Source of the DNA: Brachypodius melanocephalos
Taxonomy: Eukaryota; Chordata; Aves; Passeriformes; Pycnonotidae
Length of the DNA: 64,000 nucleotides
Reading direction: 5' to 3'
NCBI GenBank assembly: GCA_013398615.1
Contig: VZSR01001477.1
Coordinates: 808,556-872,555, forward strand
Positions 1 through 12,540 of the stretch are shown in pieces (position 1 is the stretch's first letter; each line of letters starts with the position of its first letter). Made by a program: the position numbers and the translations under genes. The notes below the pieces were generated by a model. The model did not search any database, was not told the DNA's origin, and was given only the letters and a program-made list of their open reading frames with translations.

Positions 1-228
1 ACTTAGATGCAAATGAAATATTTTTATCTGCCTTTTGGTACAGGACCATGCCCTTCACACATCTCTTCACCTCAGCAGTAAAAATGAGGTTATAAACCAT
101 GACTACTGAATTTCTGACAAAAAAATTCTCATTCTTTGAGGGCAGAGAAAGGTCTTTCAGTGTGAGCATGCTGCTTCACAGGTATTGCTTATGACTTCAG
201 AATTAATGGAATTGCTCTGTGGGCCATG

Positions 229-1985
229 GATCATAAAGTCATAGAAGGAATGTTAATGATCATCTAGTTTCAGCCCCCCTGGTGTGGGCAGGGACACCTT
301 TCACTAGACCAGGTTGCTGAAAGCCCCATCCAGCCTGGCTTTGAACATTGCCAGGGATGGGCCATCCACAGCTTCTCTTGACAACCTGTGCCAGTGTCTC
401 ACCACCCCCATAGTGTAGAATTTCTTCCTTATATAATCTAAATCTATCCTCATTCATTCTAAAGGCATTCCCCCTTGTCATGTCACTACATGCCGTTGTG
501 AAAAGTCCCTCTCCAGCTCTCTTGTAGGTCCCTTACTGGAAGGTACTTGAAGGTCTCCTCAGAGCCTTCATTTCTCCAGACTGTGCGGCCCCAGTGCTCT
601 TAGCCTGCAGCCACAACTCTTTTAGTGTGCCCATTCAGTGAATTCCTCATCCACTGAGTGGTCTCCAGTTAAAAGATGAGGATGTCATGTGGGATAATGT
701 GAAATGTTTTGCACAAGTCCAGGTAATGATGTCAGTTGCTCTTTTCTTACCTACCAATGCTGTAATCCCTTCAGAGAAGGCCACCGGATTTGAAGGCACA
801 GTTTGCCACTACCGAAGCCGTGTTGGCTGTCACCAGTCACTTCTTTATTCTCTATGTGCCTTAGCATAGGTTTCAGGAGAATCTGATGCATCATCTTAGG
901 CATCAAGGTGAGACTGACTGACCTGTGGTTCCCCATGCCTTCAGTTTTATCCGTTTTTGAAAATGAGTTACGGATTTTTTTCCTCTTTTTCCATGGGAAC
1001 CTCACTAGGATGACATGACTTCTTAAATATGCTGGATAGTGGCTTAGCAACTTCATCTGCCAGGACCTACAGACGCGTCTCATCAGGGCCTATGGACTTG
1101 TGCATCTTCAGGCTCCTAAGATGTTCTTGAGCCTGATCTTCTCCTACAGTGAGCAGCTCTTCATGTAGTCACTCACTGCCTTTGTCTTCTGCAGCTCAGG
1201 TGGTGTGGCTGAAACACTTGCTGGTGAAAAAAGTTGTTGAGTATTAACGGCATTGATCCTTAAGCTTTGTAACCGGTCTCCTATTCTGGAGAATGCACAC
1301 ATGTACCTGTAGAAGCTTTTCTTGGTGCTATTGATGTCAGTCAAGTTTAATTCTGTGAGAGCTTTAGCTTTCTTAACCTGACCCCTGGGTGCTTGGATAA
1401 TATCTCTGTATTCTTCCCAGGCTACCTGTCCTTGCTTCCACTCTTGGTAGCCTTTCTTTTTGTTGTTTGGTTTGGCCAGAAGATCATTGTTCATCCATGC
1501 TGACCTCACGGTATTTTTGCCTGACTTCTTCTTTAAGCTTGGAGAAGGTAACCCTTGAGTATTAACCAGCCTTCATGGGCCCCTGTACCCTCCAGGGCTT
1601 TATGCCATGGTACTCTGTCAAGCTGATCCCAGAAGCCTGGTCTCCTGAAGTCCAGGATAATGACTTTGCTGTGTGCTCTCCTTGCTGCCCTAAGGACCTT
1701 TAATTCCATCATTTCATGGTCACTGCAGCCTAGTGTTCCCCTTGAGCTTCACATTACCCACCAGGCATTCCTTATTGCTGAGAATTGAGAGCATTGGCTC
1801 CCCTGTGTCATGGAAAGGAAGTTCTTATCAATGTGTTCCAGGAACCTCCTGGGTTGCTTATGCCCTGCTGTGTTGTCCCTCCAACAGATGCTTGTGTGGT
1901 TGAAGAGCCCCATGAGCACAAGGGCTTGTGAAAGTGAGGCTGCTTCTTTGTGCTCTAGAGATCCCTGCACTCAGAGGGCTGCAGT
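229..1985 (-). mobile_element. Decayed CR1 LINE with endonuclease and reverse-transcriptase remnants
   Basis: Non-LTR retrotransposon read on the minus strand, with its 3' end at the left. Three conceptual translations in the right order match the CR1 second ORF. Positions 1970-1749 contain ALVLMG.FNH and ICWRDNTAGHKQ, typical of the apurinic endonuclease. Positions 1509-1144 contain RSAWMNNDLLAK and WKQGQVAWEEYRDII, the linker before the reverse transcriptase. Positions 1083-751 contain NHRSVSLTLMPKMMHQILL and DSQHGF, from the finger and palm region of the reverse transcriptase. The left edge carries the usual CR1 3' block (GATCATCTAGTTTCAG...CCAGCCTGGCTTTGAA in antisense). Frames shift between blocks and stops interrupt them, and the catalytic part of the reverse transcriptase is largely missing, so the copy is dead. 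The 5' boundary near 1,985 is approximate. Confidence 0.88.
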
Positions 1986-3374
1986 CATTGGTCTGGATCC
2001 ATACCACAGCAGTGTTTTGTTCCTGATTATTTTCTCTGTCATAGTTCACTCTGTTCCTATAGACTCTGTGTTGTACAGACAGAGCATTAAGGGTCACATA
2101 GATTTTGGAGAAATTCTTTCTATCACAAGATTTCTTTTCCCTTTTATTCACCTTTTAACCTAATTAACATGAACGGGGAACCCTCTTTTGGAAGAATGGA
2201 GCATTCATCCCTGTCCTCTCTCCTAGAGTAGGTGGCCCCTCTGATACTTGTTAGCCTTTTTGCTTTCAAGCAGACAGAGCAATTCCTTCCTCTTCAGCTC
2301 AGAGCATGTTTCAGCTGTTTGTAGCTGCTTTGCAAATGCATTTAAAATTAAGCCTCTTTATTAACACATCTGATTACTGCCTAAGGCAATAAGTGCTACA
2401 AATAGCATTGCCATGGCAAAAAGTCCTCATGTAAGTATTTATGTATTTCTAGAGTTTTTAAGAAAGAAAACTCAAAACTCTTTAGGTTTCCTGGTGTCCT
2501 GTTCCTACTGGGATAGATTAGCAAAAGATCTTTCATAGAGGCTATCTTAAGGTGATTAAATGGAGAAAGTGCTTACAAAGCTAAGGCCTGGATGTGAGTC
2601 TGACAGCCTTTGGGATCTATTGACTTGGTGCTTTTGCAAACTCCAGACTATTTAATTTTGAGTGTTAAAAATGAAATCAGAATTTGTGCAAAAATACATT
2701 CTTTTTTCATTAATTGCTTATTTTTTATCAGACAAATTTGAGGTTTTTGCATTTGATAAGTGGAGATGGGTTAGCTTACTCTTAGATTACTGCAGACTGT
2801 CCTTTTCTTGTAAATTCTCCTCAGCAGTGACTAGTGGAACATCATAAAATGCAGCAAATCAAGGGAGATAACATGGAACTTACTGTGTGGCTTAATTTTC
2901 TCTTGTTCTAAAAAGTGTTGAAAAGCCACTCATTAAAGACTGGGAAACTGACAGTAGTGGAATTGTGTAATACATTAAGACATTAACTAACCTGAATATA
3001 TGCAGCCGCACTGGGAATTAAAATGAATTTTTGCAGAAACTGGGGAAGAGAGGGACTTGTAGCCTGAGATTTCTTATAATCTCAATGTCTACCCCACCGC
3101 CAACATCAGTGTGGATATCTTGAAATGACAGTAAATATCTGAAACTGGTTGGTCTTTGCTAAGAATATTTGTAATTCGATATGTTTTATTGTGTTCATCC
3201 ATTGAGCAAACACGGAGCCAAAGCCAAAACAATGCTCTCCACTTTCCCTGAATCCTGAAACAGCAATTAACTGAGACTAAGCAGTGAAAAAATGAAGGTA
3301 CTACATGGATTTACATACTTAATGCATTTTACAATTGTTGAAGAGTTGACTTTCTTCACTGTTTTCTTGGACAG
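1986..3374. other. AT-rich interval, no clear gene
   Basis: Unique-looking AT-rich DNA. The first 170 bases may still be the 5' part of the neighbouring CR1, but I could not align them by eye. One short exon-like block (2,389-2,433, before a GTAAGT) was seen but is too short to support. Confidence 0.5.
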
Positions 3375-3441
3375 AAGGAGTTTAATCTCACAGACTTCCT
3401 GTTTCCTTTGTTAGTTAGGGAAGTACTAAATGACAGCTCAG
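3375..3441 (+). other. Exon-like block, unassigned (candidate)
   Basis: A strong acceptor (CTTTCTTCACTGTTTTCTTGGACAG) precedes a 67-base open block, and a donor of form CAG|GTAACA follows. The open frame starts at phase 0 and leaves one base over; it encodes KEFNLTDFLFPLLVREVLND plus three residues. The frame is only 22 codons, so chance is a real possibility. The next candidate at 7,258 starts in phase 0, so another exon would have to lie between them. Product not recognised. Confidence 0.22.
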
Positions 3442-4779
3442 GTAACACTAGCATAGCACTTTATAAAGTGTAAGCACATAACGCTGTTTTTAAGCATAAC
3501 TGTTTTTCACATAGACGGAGTACTATCCCAGTTATGGTACTGTAGCATTTTACTCTGACAAGGACTCCTAAGAAATGTGACTTGTATCTCAGTTAGGTAT
3601 AATTAGAAATAATACAAACTGCATTCATTTGAAATGCATTTTAAACGAAGTTCTAAATAAACTTAAGTCTCTCAGTAATTTCATCATCTGTTTTACATTA
3701 TTTTACAGTATATAATGTTACATTATTTTTAATTACCTTAGTCCTGGAAAAGTTGTAAAAATTCCTGTTAGGTATGTTCTCCCAAATGTTTTGAACTGAT
3801 CTAAGGCACTGCTCTGCTAGAAGGATTGCCTTACAGTTTTCTTGTACTCTAGTTAGTGTTCCTGATAGTGCTGGTGCAAGTAGAGACAGGAAATGTGGAA
3901 CTGTGCAGTCAGTGCAGGAAGAAGCAGTCCCTTTAAGATAGCAAAGAGGAATTGCATCTAACAGACTGTGGAATAGCATCCTTAGGCTGTCTCTTCTCTG
4001 GAAGGCATGTGCAGCATTGGACAGTAAAAGAGACTTTCATTCAGTGAAAATATCCTTAGTCTAGGAAGGGATACAGCTCTGAAAAAATGCTCCCTGAGGA
4101 AACATGAAGTGTGGAATTGCCTCACACCTTGTGCCTGAATATTTTCTTTTGGAACTTGTGTTCTATCATCAGCATGCCTAAGAGAAATTTTTTACACACT
4201 TTTTATTTGCCAAACATTTCACAATTTGTTTTCTTTTAATTTGAATGCTTTGTCTTGAAAACATAGAGAACATAAAAGAAGCAAAAGCAGAAAGGTTTCA
4301 AGATCACATTTTTCCAAATATAGATCTTTGTATTTTAATTCCAAATAGCCTGTAATTTCAAAAATCCATTATACTAAAACCCTATTAATACTCAGTTGAA
4401 ATGAAAAGCTTATAGGGCAGAGGTTAATAAACTCTTTTGTTTATTTAATGACTGATATATTTTAGTTGGTTTGACTGTTTAGAGTGGAAGAGAAAAACAA
4501 AAAGACATCTAAAATATTTGCACAGCTTCACAGAAAATGAAATAGCTGTAAGGCCAAAAAAAATCTTGTTAGTCCACATTAGTATTGCAGGATAAGCTAC
4601 TCAACCTTGCCTTTGCAGTTGGAAAAAATGTACTTTCTAAATTAAAAAAATATGACTGAAATACTACAAAAGATTTTTCTGATCTCTTGTTTTAAAGCAG
4701 AGTTAGAATTATGCATCATTCCTGAAAATATTTGTCAGATCTTCAAAAAGCTTTCTGTGATGGAGACTGACAACCTTGC

Positions 4780-6125
4780 CAGTCCTTAATTAACCTCTAA
4801 GAGAAAATGTTTCTTCAAGTTTTTGGCTGACTTTTTTTTTTTTCCTGCAATTCAAGCTCTTTAGTTCTTGCCCTATCACACAGAGAACAAACTGTTCCCT
4901 ACTTCTTGGTGATAGCCTTGTAAAAACTGTTATTATCCCCACTCTAAATTTTGTCTCATTTACCCTGATCAGTTCCAGTTCTCTGAGTCTTTCTTCATAG
5001 GTCATGTTTTCTAGATCTCTGATCTATTTTCCCTCTCAGGGCTTTTTCAGACAGTTCATTTCTCTCTTTGAAATCTGATGCCCAAAAATGGATGCAGTAT
5101 TCCACTAGAGCTTTTCCACTGCCAGAGTTGAAGGATTACTTCCTGCACTTTGCAGGCTGCTCTCCCATACATGTCACAGAATGGTGATTGCTTTTTTTTG
5201 CAGTAGCACAACTGTGACTCTCACCCAGTTTATGATCTGCTCTATCTTCCAGATTGTCATTTGGTGCTCCCCATCCTGAACAGCTGATTATTTCTGCCTG
5301 AGCCTAGTCCCTTCTACTTTTCTCTTTTCTGTACAGCTTTTCAAACTTCTCTAAGCAATGCTCCAGTTTCTGAAAGTTATTTTAAGTTCTGGCAATGCCT
5401 TCCTGTCGCGCATTTGCAGACTTAGCTAATGTGGTTTCTGTTCTATTGTCTGAATTCTTAATGAAAATACTGCATTCCATAATGGACCTCCAGTCAGCAG
5501 GTCGTTCCAGTTGCTCAGAGACTCACCAGGAATCACTCTGGTCCTGGTCATTCAAACAGTTTTCGCTCACTTTTTTGTACTTTAATCTGAAGCTTGTTTC
5601 CTAAATTTGCATATAAAATTAGTATGGGAAATGTTATCAAAAGTATTTTTGAAATCAAAATATATGAGAACCGGTTGTTTTTCTCTGTCATTAATCCTTT
5701 TACCCTCCTTACAAGGGAAGTAGACTGACTTATGATTTATTCTTGATGAATTTGTGTTGATTATTACTCATTTGCTTATCTTTCAGTGGTTTTAAATTAT
5801 TTATTTGTTCCATTATTTCAGTGCATTGAATCTGAACTGTCTGCTCTGTAATAAAAGACATATATCTGCTATCTGTCTGACATACTCTCTTTGAGAACTT
5901 CTCAGTAACAATGAGTAATAGTTCTGAGGTCACTGCAGTCCCTTCTTGCCTGTCCCAGGATAAAGTTTATAATATTCACCTGATTTTAAAACTTATATAT
6001 TCTTTAGATGTTTCCTGGTTTGTTTCCCTGTTTTAGACAAAGATTTTATTTCTTTGCAACTGTATTAGCCACATGCTCTCAGATGATTCTTCTAATAAGG
6101 TGTGCAAAAATTTATGAAGCACTTC
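4780..6125 (-). mobile_element. Ancient CR1/L3-like LINE, antisense
   Basis: Long, highly diverged LINE on the minus strand. The minus-strand translation at 5,005-4,790 begins TYEERLRELELIRV and continues to GIITVFTRLS, the conserved C-terminal segment of CR1 and L3 proteins. Further right, the order of antisense phrases follows the CR1/L3 reverse-transcriptase region: CCAAAAATGGATGCAGTATTCCA, then GGTCATTCAAACAGTTTTCG, TATCAAAAGTATTTTTGAAATC, and TTATTCTTGATGAATTTGTGTTGA. It is far more diverged than the copy at 0.2-2.0 kb and has no intact frame. Edges are approximate. Confidence 0.72.
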
Positions 6126-6140
6126 AGCTTTCCTAGTGTT

Positions 6141-6275
6141 TTGTCATAGAGTCATAGAATCATTTAGACTGAAAAAGACTTCTAAGAGCAGCAATTCCAA
6201 CCATTAATTCAGCACTGCAAGTCCACCACTAAACCATGTCCCTCAGCACCACATCTATATGTCTCTCAGAGCTGT
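6141..6275 (-). mobile_element. CR1 3' end fragment, antisense
   Basis: Begins with the CR1 tail motif in antisense (GTCATAGAGTCATAGAATCA) and runs through the conserved 3' block (CAGCACTGCAAGTCCACCAC, then AAACCATGTCCCTCAGCACC). It is 5'-truncated, as usual for CR1. It lies next to the older copy at 4.8-6.1 kb but has its own tail, so it is a separate insertion. Confidence 0.88.
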
Positions 6276-7257
6276 TACTTGTCTAAGTTTGGACTTTCTC
6301 ATTCCATAGCCAACGACAGAACAGCCATACTGCAAAACTCCCAGTACTGCAGAAGAGCATCAGGCTTTCAGCTCTGCTCTTCTCAGCAGCCTCGTTTATC
6401 AATAATGCTGCAATCCTACTTTCCCTCTTCTTTGTCATGTTCCTTATGCGGCCAGCTCAAATGCCTTATTCGGTGTCCAGGACTGTGGTCAGCAGAGCAG
6501 ACACATCATGACCTTCAAAAGCCAGGAGATGTGGTGGTCTGGCTACCCTACAGAGAACATGCTTTGTGAAGAGCAGTCATGGTCACAGCTGCAGCACCTG
6601 CTCTGCTGCACTGGCCAGCAAGGGCTGAAAAGGCTTGGTCAAGTTCCCAAACTGCCTGTGTATTTGGCTGTCAACTCAGCCCCAAATTGTGGCATTTACA
6701 GTCATGGTGGCAGTACTGGCAGTCTCACATCAGGTGATTGGGAAAGGAAGAGAGGGAACATGAAGTAGTTCAAAGTATATAGAGAAAGTTCTATTTTAAA
6801 GATGGGTATTTTTAAGTACAGGGAAACAAAGCATTATTTCCAGAATCTGAAAGTAGGTTGCATAGTAGTAGCATGTTACCCTTACACCAGAGTTTAATTC
6901 TCAGCTATTTAAATAAATCTCTTGGGAATGGAAGTGAGGAGGGGATAAGGTACATGAGAAAGGAAAGGAAATGAGAGTGTTATCTCCACTTTACTGTGTA
7001 ATTCTCATTTAAGAATGACTGGAGCTTTCTGAATAGTGAATATATTTTGTATTTCATGTCAGTGGAAAAGGCTGTGTGAAAAACAGTTACTGTAAATAAG
7101 AACTGAGGAACTGCTATTGGAAAAGTATTATAAATATTAGCAAAATGCTAATTTCAAAAGTGATTTTCATTTCTTAGTGTGACAATATTTAATTCTAAAG
7201 TTCTCTTGAAAAAGTAACTAGAATTACTCTGATTTTGTTTTTTTAAATCCCTTGCAG
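6276..7257. other. Interval without recognised gene
   Basis: Positions 6,280-6,770 are somewhat GC-richer and carry short open frames on the plus strand, none resembling a known protein. The remainder is AT-rich. The end of the interval is a polypyrimidine tract leading into the exon-like block at 7,258. Confidence 0.4.
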
Positions 7258-7332
7258 CTCCCAGACAGCTGTATAATGGATTACTATGAGAAGTACAAGC
7301 ACAGAATGAATGAGCTTGAAGCATTTAATATG
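7258..7332 (+). other. Candidate internal exon, unassigned gene
   Basis: A 75-base block follows a strong acceptor (GATTTTGTTTTTTTAAATCCCTTGCAG) and is followed by ATG|GTAAAAG. Of three frames, two are closed early; the remaining one is open throughout, starts and ends in phase 0, and reads LPDSCIMDYYEKYKHRMNEL then EAFNM. The composition (acidic, basic and aromatic residues, helix-like) is more protein-like than most of the window. I do not recognise the gene. It is phase-compatible with a possible last exon at 9,625 and with 21,529, but not directly with 18,673. Confidence 0.42.
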
Positions 7333-7370
7333 GTAAAAGTTTTAAGATTAATACTACTACCTTGCATATA

Positions 7371-7397
7371 TACTACTACTAATAATAATAATACTAC
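7371..7397. repeat. (ACT)n/(AAT)n microsatellite
   Basis: Short run of TACTACTACT followed by AATAATAATAAT, inside the putative intron after the 7.26 kb exon candidate. Confidence 0.85.
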
Positions 7398-9624
7398 CTA
7401 GAACAAAGCCCTGTTAAGTTTTATGTGGAGATAGACTGTCATACACTGTGGTATGCAATCTCAGAAAACAAAGCATTCCCCCTTCCATACTTTGGAGCAT
7501 ATCCTGTTCCAGAACTATATTAGGTGTAAGTAAAGTAATAAAGTGAACACATGGAAGATTCTTTTTCAAGAGGGACTATTGGACTGGAAAATGGAATGTC
7601 AGTCTCCTTTTAAATCTAGACTGGTCTCCATGCAGTTATTTCATAAAAAACTGTTTTTATTAAAATTCATTATTTTCCTCTTTAAAATTGTTCTGCTACA
7701 TTTAATATTATTTTCTTGTTGGACAATGTCTGAAAACCAACTAAATAACGTAGTTCCCTGACTTTATGGCATTCCATATATTTTTGATCTTTAATATAAT
7801 CTGTTTTGAAGATGTCTGTCCCATAGGGAAAATTAGCAAGGTGACATTTGTACAACAGAACCCCTAAAAAATGATGGACCTTCCTGGAATTGTTCTGAGG
7901 AAATGTAGCTATTTGGAAGTGTATTGCCTCTCTTTCCCAAAAGGATTATAGCATCTAATCTTTCTTCCAGTTGAAGGTTGTCCTGGCTCCTTGCATAGAA
8001 GTTTTGATACTTCTGGATCGTCTTTGCTACCTCAAGGAGCAGGTATTTTTGCATTCTTTTTTATGATGCCTAAAGGCTACATCACTGAAATGAGGCTATC
8101 TCAGTCAATTTATTACTGTGCAGTCTAAAAGTCTCTGTTGCAGAATTACTATTCTCATCATATTTGCAAAAGTATAAGCATTCATTCCATTTAGTATAAA
8201 CATATGCCCAGCAGATGTTTTTATTTTCAACAAAGCAGCAACAGTAAAGTTTATGCTCTTTTAATTGTATGGTAATTACTAGTCAATAGGTAGTAAAAAA
8301 AAATTAATCAAAGATGCAGCAAATCTCATTTTATACAACATAATGAGATATTTAATATTTTTTTTTAAATTTGGAAATGCTAAACAAATATTGTGCTGTT
8401 AATACTCAAACTTCCAAGTAATGTGCTTTGGAACATGCAATTCAAAAAAGTTTGAACTAGATCCAAAATGTTTATGACTTTCTTTTACTGTTTCTTAATT
8501 AAGATCAGTAACGAGAGACAGCGCACTTTTTCCAACTGTATGGGTCAGCTGAGGTACATTTGACTAACATACAGCCTGGATATATTTTACAAGTATAGAT
8601 CTGGGATGTTATAAGCAAATGCTACTACATTTACTCCATGATGACTTCTTCCATTATTACACTGTTGCTTCCAACTCTGATTTTGGGCTTGGCCTGGTTA
8701 ACTTGAAAGCAGTGGTAATACTTTTTCTGCACCAGTAAACAATTTTCACACAAATGATAATTTCCTAGGAGGAAATGGTAGCATCTTCCAGCTTCTGCCC
8801 TGGGCCATGGTCAAAATAAAATTCTAAAATAAAGTTTAAACTCATTCATATGAATAGCTGTGTTTTTCTACTATAAACCTTTCATTTTAACAGCTCCATT
8901 TTATCATAAGTGAAAACTCACTTTATTCTCTGTCATGGTGCACTTGGAACAACTGAATTGTAGTAAATGTATGCCTTTGTTCTAACTGGTATCTTTACAT
9001 AGAGGCAATTTGAAATAGTGAAATAATGATGTATTTTCCCAAATGCCAACCAGTTAAAAATTGAATAGAAATCTGTATGATTTCCAAGATGGGAGACTTT
9101 TAAACTTGCTGCATATAGCACTAATTCACCTTTTCTAAATGTAATAGATGCATGGATTTAATCTTGTACTGATTGATTCACAAAATGTGTTTAGGAAAAA
9201 AAATACAAATTATAAAAGCCAAATGCAACATGATGACCAGATCCAGCCAGCCTGATTCATTTGAGAAGTCAGTTAATTAGCTTCAGTAGTAGAATGTGCA
9301 ACATAAAGCAAGTATGACATGATCCTTAATTTCTTTGCTCTAGTTCAGCTAAAAAGCAAAGCTTTTTTGATGAAGCAGGTGGGAAGCTATCACTTGATAA
9401 CACCAGAAATAATTAAATTACTTTAAAATACATCCTGTTATGGGTGTCCTTTTTTCACAACAAACTTTCCCCTGCTTTTATTATTAGATAAGTGGTTTTC
9501 CAGCTTTGCATTAGGATAATTCTATTTATTTTCAATTTTGTAATTCAAAATGTGGACCTATTACCATATTTTAGTTCATAAGTCAAACACATTTTTATGC
9601 ACTTTAATCGTATATCATTTTCAG

Positions 9625-9723
9625 GAAAATATTGCCTGGTCTGGACTTGTGAAGTTATTTGATCCTGTGAAGTCCCCCAGATGCTATGCAGTTATTGCTC
9701 TGAAGAACCAGTCCTGTTCTTAA
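9625..9723 (+). other. Candidate terminal exon with stop, unassigned
   Basis: A TCATTTTCAG acceptor precedes 99 bases that are open only in phase 0, ending in TAA at 9,721-9,723. This is the phase required by the 7,258-7,332 block. The peptide begins ENIAWSGLVKLFDPVKSPRC and ends KNQSCS. An AATAAA lies 150 bases downstream at 9,874-9,879. The acceptor tract is modest and AATAAA is frequent in AT-rich DNA, so this could equally be chance. Product unknown. Confidence 0.3.
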
Positions 9724-9873
9724 GTGGAAGCAAATTGCAAAGAGGTTGGAAATTCTGAACTAATAGTGCTGTGTCTTCCCTTTTATTCTGTTATTTTTAA
9801 TTGATTCCTCAAGTACAATGTTTGCTTTTCAGATGCAAAAGAAAAAAGTGCAATGCCTCTTTGCATCTTCAGA

Positions 9874-9879
9874 AATAAA
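9874..9879 (+). promoter_or_regulatory. Possible polyadenylation signal AATAAA
   Basis: Canonical hexamer downstream of the possible stop at 9,723. Its meaning depends on that exon being real. Confidence 0.25.
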
Positions 9880-9889
9880 TATCTCCTTT

Positions 9890-12540
9890 ATAAATATGAT
9901 TGCCTCCTTATGTCAGTTACTAATGTTGAACATCTGACTTTATTGTAAATGTTATGGCCCATACTATATGATTATTATTTAAAATAACATTTATGTTTCT
10001 TCTTTTTAAGGTATTATGCTTGTGTATCCTTTCTCTTGATCTCAAGAGAGATCTCTAATCTCAAGATAACCTCAATTTTTACCACTGGTTCATATCAGCA
10101 GTCTCAGACTAGGCTCACTTTTGTCTTTTCTGGATTCAGATGGTGTAGAATATAAACAGAAAAATAACCTGCACTGTAAACAAGAGGCTCATAGACTAAA
10201 TAAGATCTTTGTACTACCTCTTCTTCAGGTCATCAGGGCTAGCTTATTTATAGAACAGCATAGATGAGCCTAAGTAGCGACTACCTGCAAAGGACAGTTT
10301 TATATCAACCCCTTCTTCCTTGAGGCATTTTCCTGGCATGCACTCGTTTGCCTGTCACTCTGAAAGAAAAATATGTGTGCTCTAATCCAGTGGGAGATTT
10401 CCCAGTGCTTAAGGATCAGCTGCCCTGCTGGGGTTCACTCTGTAATCCTTGGGTTGTGTTGGAAAGCTATTATCTGGCTCAGATCTGTTGGATATAAATA
10501 CTTGGGTACCCAAATGAATTGAAACTTCCTAGGTAGTTTCTTGTTAGCTGTGCTGCATTCATGAGTGGGCAATTTATTTGTTGATGCATTTATCTCAATG
10601 GGTTGCCTAATTAAACTTGCAGATTTTCCATCAATTAGAAAAAGGGAAAAGTTTATTTTCTAAGTCCTAGTACTTTTATTAGAATTTTCCAGCATACGTA
10701 AAATATAATTAACTACTAGTGCCCAGAAAAAAAGGACAACAAGTAAATAACAAAATACAGCATTAAAGAAGAAAAAGAGGAGAAAGAAGAAAAGAGAAGA
10801 ATACACATGAAAGATGAGAATAACAAAAAATATTTTTATATTAATTGTATAATGACAGTAATTAGACTGAGACTGAGATGTGAGTAGGAATGGATCTTAC
10901 TCTGTTGCACTTGCAAAATATAAGGAGAGCTTGTGAACATAGCCACTCAAGTAAAGAAAAGTAAGGTATTTTTCTAACAAGTCACATAATTTTTGATGTA
11001 TTCACTTGGAAGAAATACTTTGGTTTTATGTCTGTCTAAACTCACTGCTGCCTGTTTTAGAACTCCAGTCCTTATTAATTCTATGGTTCCAGTATAAGCT
11101 TCTGATATTTGTTTGGTCTGAGTATATTCAATCCTTAGAGCTGCTGAACATATTCAGTGCCCAAGGAAATGAACAGAAGTTGCAGGTCTGGAACAGTAGA
11201 GCTAAGAGAAAAATGAGGCCTTCCATATATGCCACCTTTTGTTATACAGAGACTACTGAGGAAACTAGCAAGCTGCTGAATTTTTTTCCCAGGGGAGGAA
11301 TCAAAAGAAGGAATATTCTTTCCTAACCTCTAAGCATCTGGAAGGAAAAACTCAATAATATCTGATATAAAAAGGCAACCTAAAGTACGTGATGTTAAAA
11401 AGAAAAAAGGTGAACAAAAATCCTAGAAAAATAGGTTCTATTATATTATGTTCTGCTAAGACATGGTAACTAATTGTTACTGAAGTGTTACAGTGTTGTC
11501 ATCCCTATCTTATGTCCTGTTGGAAAAATGTACTTGTGGAAGAGATTGCCTTTTTTTTCCTCTTATGATCAGTTCTACTTTTTCAGACCAAATTCTAAAA
11601 AATGGGCATATATGATGTTTAAACAAAGAAAGCACAGTTTCCTACTGAAAACAAGGGCTTAAAGGTACCTTTTTATGGTCCAAAAATATTCATTTGAGCA
11701 ACCTCTGTCTGGTTTAATCTGAACAGGGTTGAAATTGCAAAGGATATACAGACTAGAGTTAATTTTATGTGATATGTCTGTAATGCTAGATAAAGTCAAA
11801 GTTAAATTTTTATTACCATTTTAAGAGAACATTTGCAACAGTTTAGAAAAACAAGCACATCTCTAGGATTAGCACAAGTACTTGTCTACTGTTTTAAAAA
11901 GGTTTGAAAAAATTTGCATTCCCTCCCCCAGCAAATTCTCAGGCTCTTTTCAGTACTTTTCATGCACTTTGTAGTCTATGCAGGCAAAAACAGAGGCAAT
12001 GTGCTTCTTAGAATAATAACTATCAAGAGGTTTATATGATGAGTTTGGATTCAAGCAAAGTCAGTTGCTGTCTGCTCTCAAAGCTGTTTCAAAGCTTTGG
12101 GTGCCTGAATACCTATGAGTTATTGTTTACACAATGGAAAAATCCCTGACAGTAATCAAGATGAATAAAACCACTTTTCCTCAGGGTTATTGCCAGAAGT
12201 TCTCCCATAAAGTAAACTGCATCCTAAATATGATGAAGTCCTTTGATAGGAAAGAATCTCCATTTTCTTTCAGTGTAACAGACCATTATCTATCTTGCTG
12301 TGCTCCCTAAGGAACAGAGGATATACCTGCTTTCCATCAGGTGTTTGCCTGATCCTGTTTGTGGCACAGCTGTGCGTTCTAAAACAGATCAGAATGTTTT
12401 ATTTCTCTTTCTTAGGGTTGAAACCTGTTCTTAGATGGAGGAATAAGAGTATATGCAGGGTATGTGTGCAACGTTGATATTCAAGAGATGAGTGTAGCCC
12501 TAAAATCTCCAAGCCTCCAAGACAGACTTTAATTCTGCAG
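9890..12540. other. AT-rich interval, no supported gene
   Basis: No repeat family recognised by eye. It holds an 8-bp inverted repeat around 10,032-10,049 (TCTCTTGA-TC-TCAAGAGA) and an A/G-rich stretch near 10,760-10,800. A weak exon-like block (12,274-12,340) follows CCATTTTCTTTCAG and ends CAG|GTGTTT; its open frame runs from phase 0 to phase 1. This would fit phases between 7,258 and 18,673, but its peptide is unconvincing. Confidence 0.4.

Noticed and set aside
7465..7525. Exon-like block between ATCTCAG and GTAAGT
   Set aside because: Weak acceptor tract, only 20 codons, and close behind another candidate; shows how often such coincidences occur.
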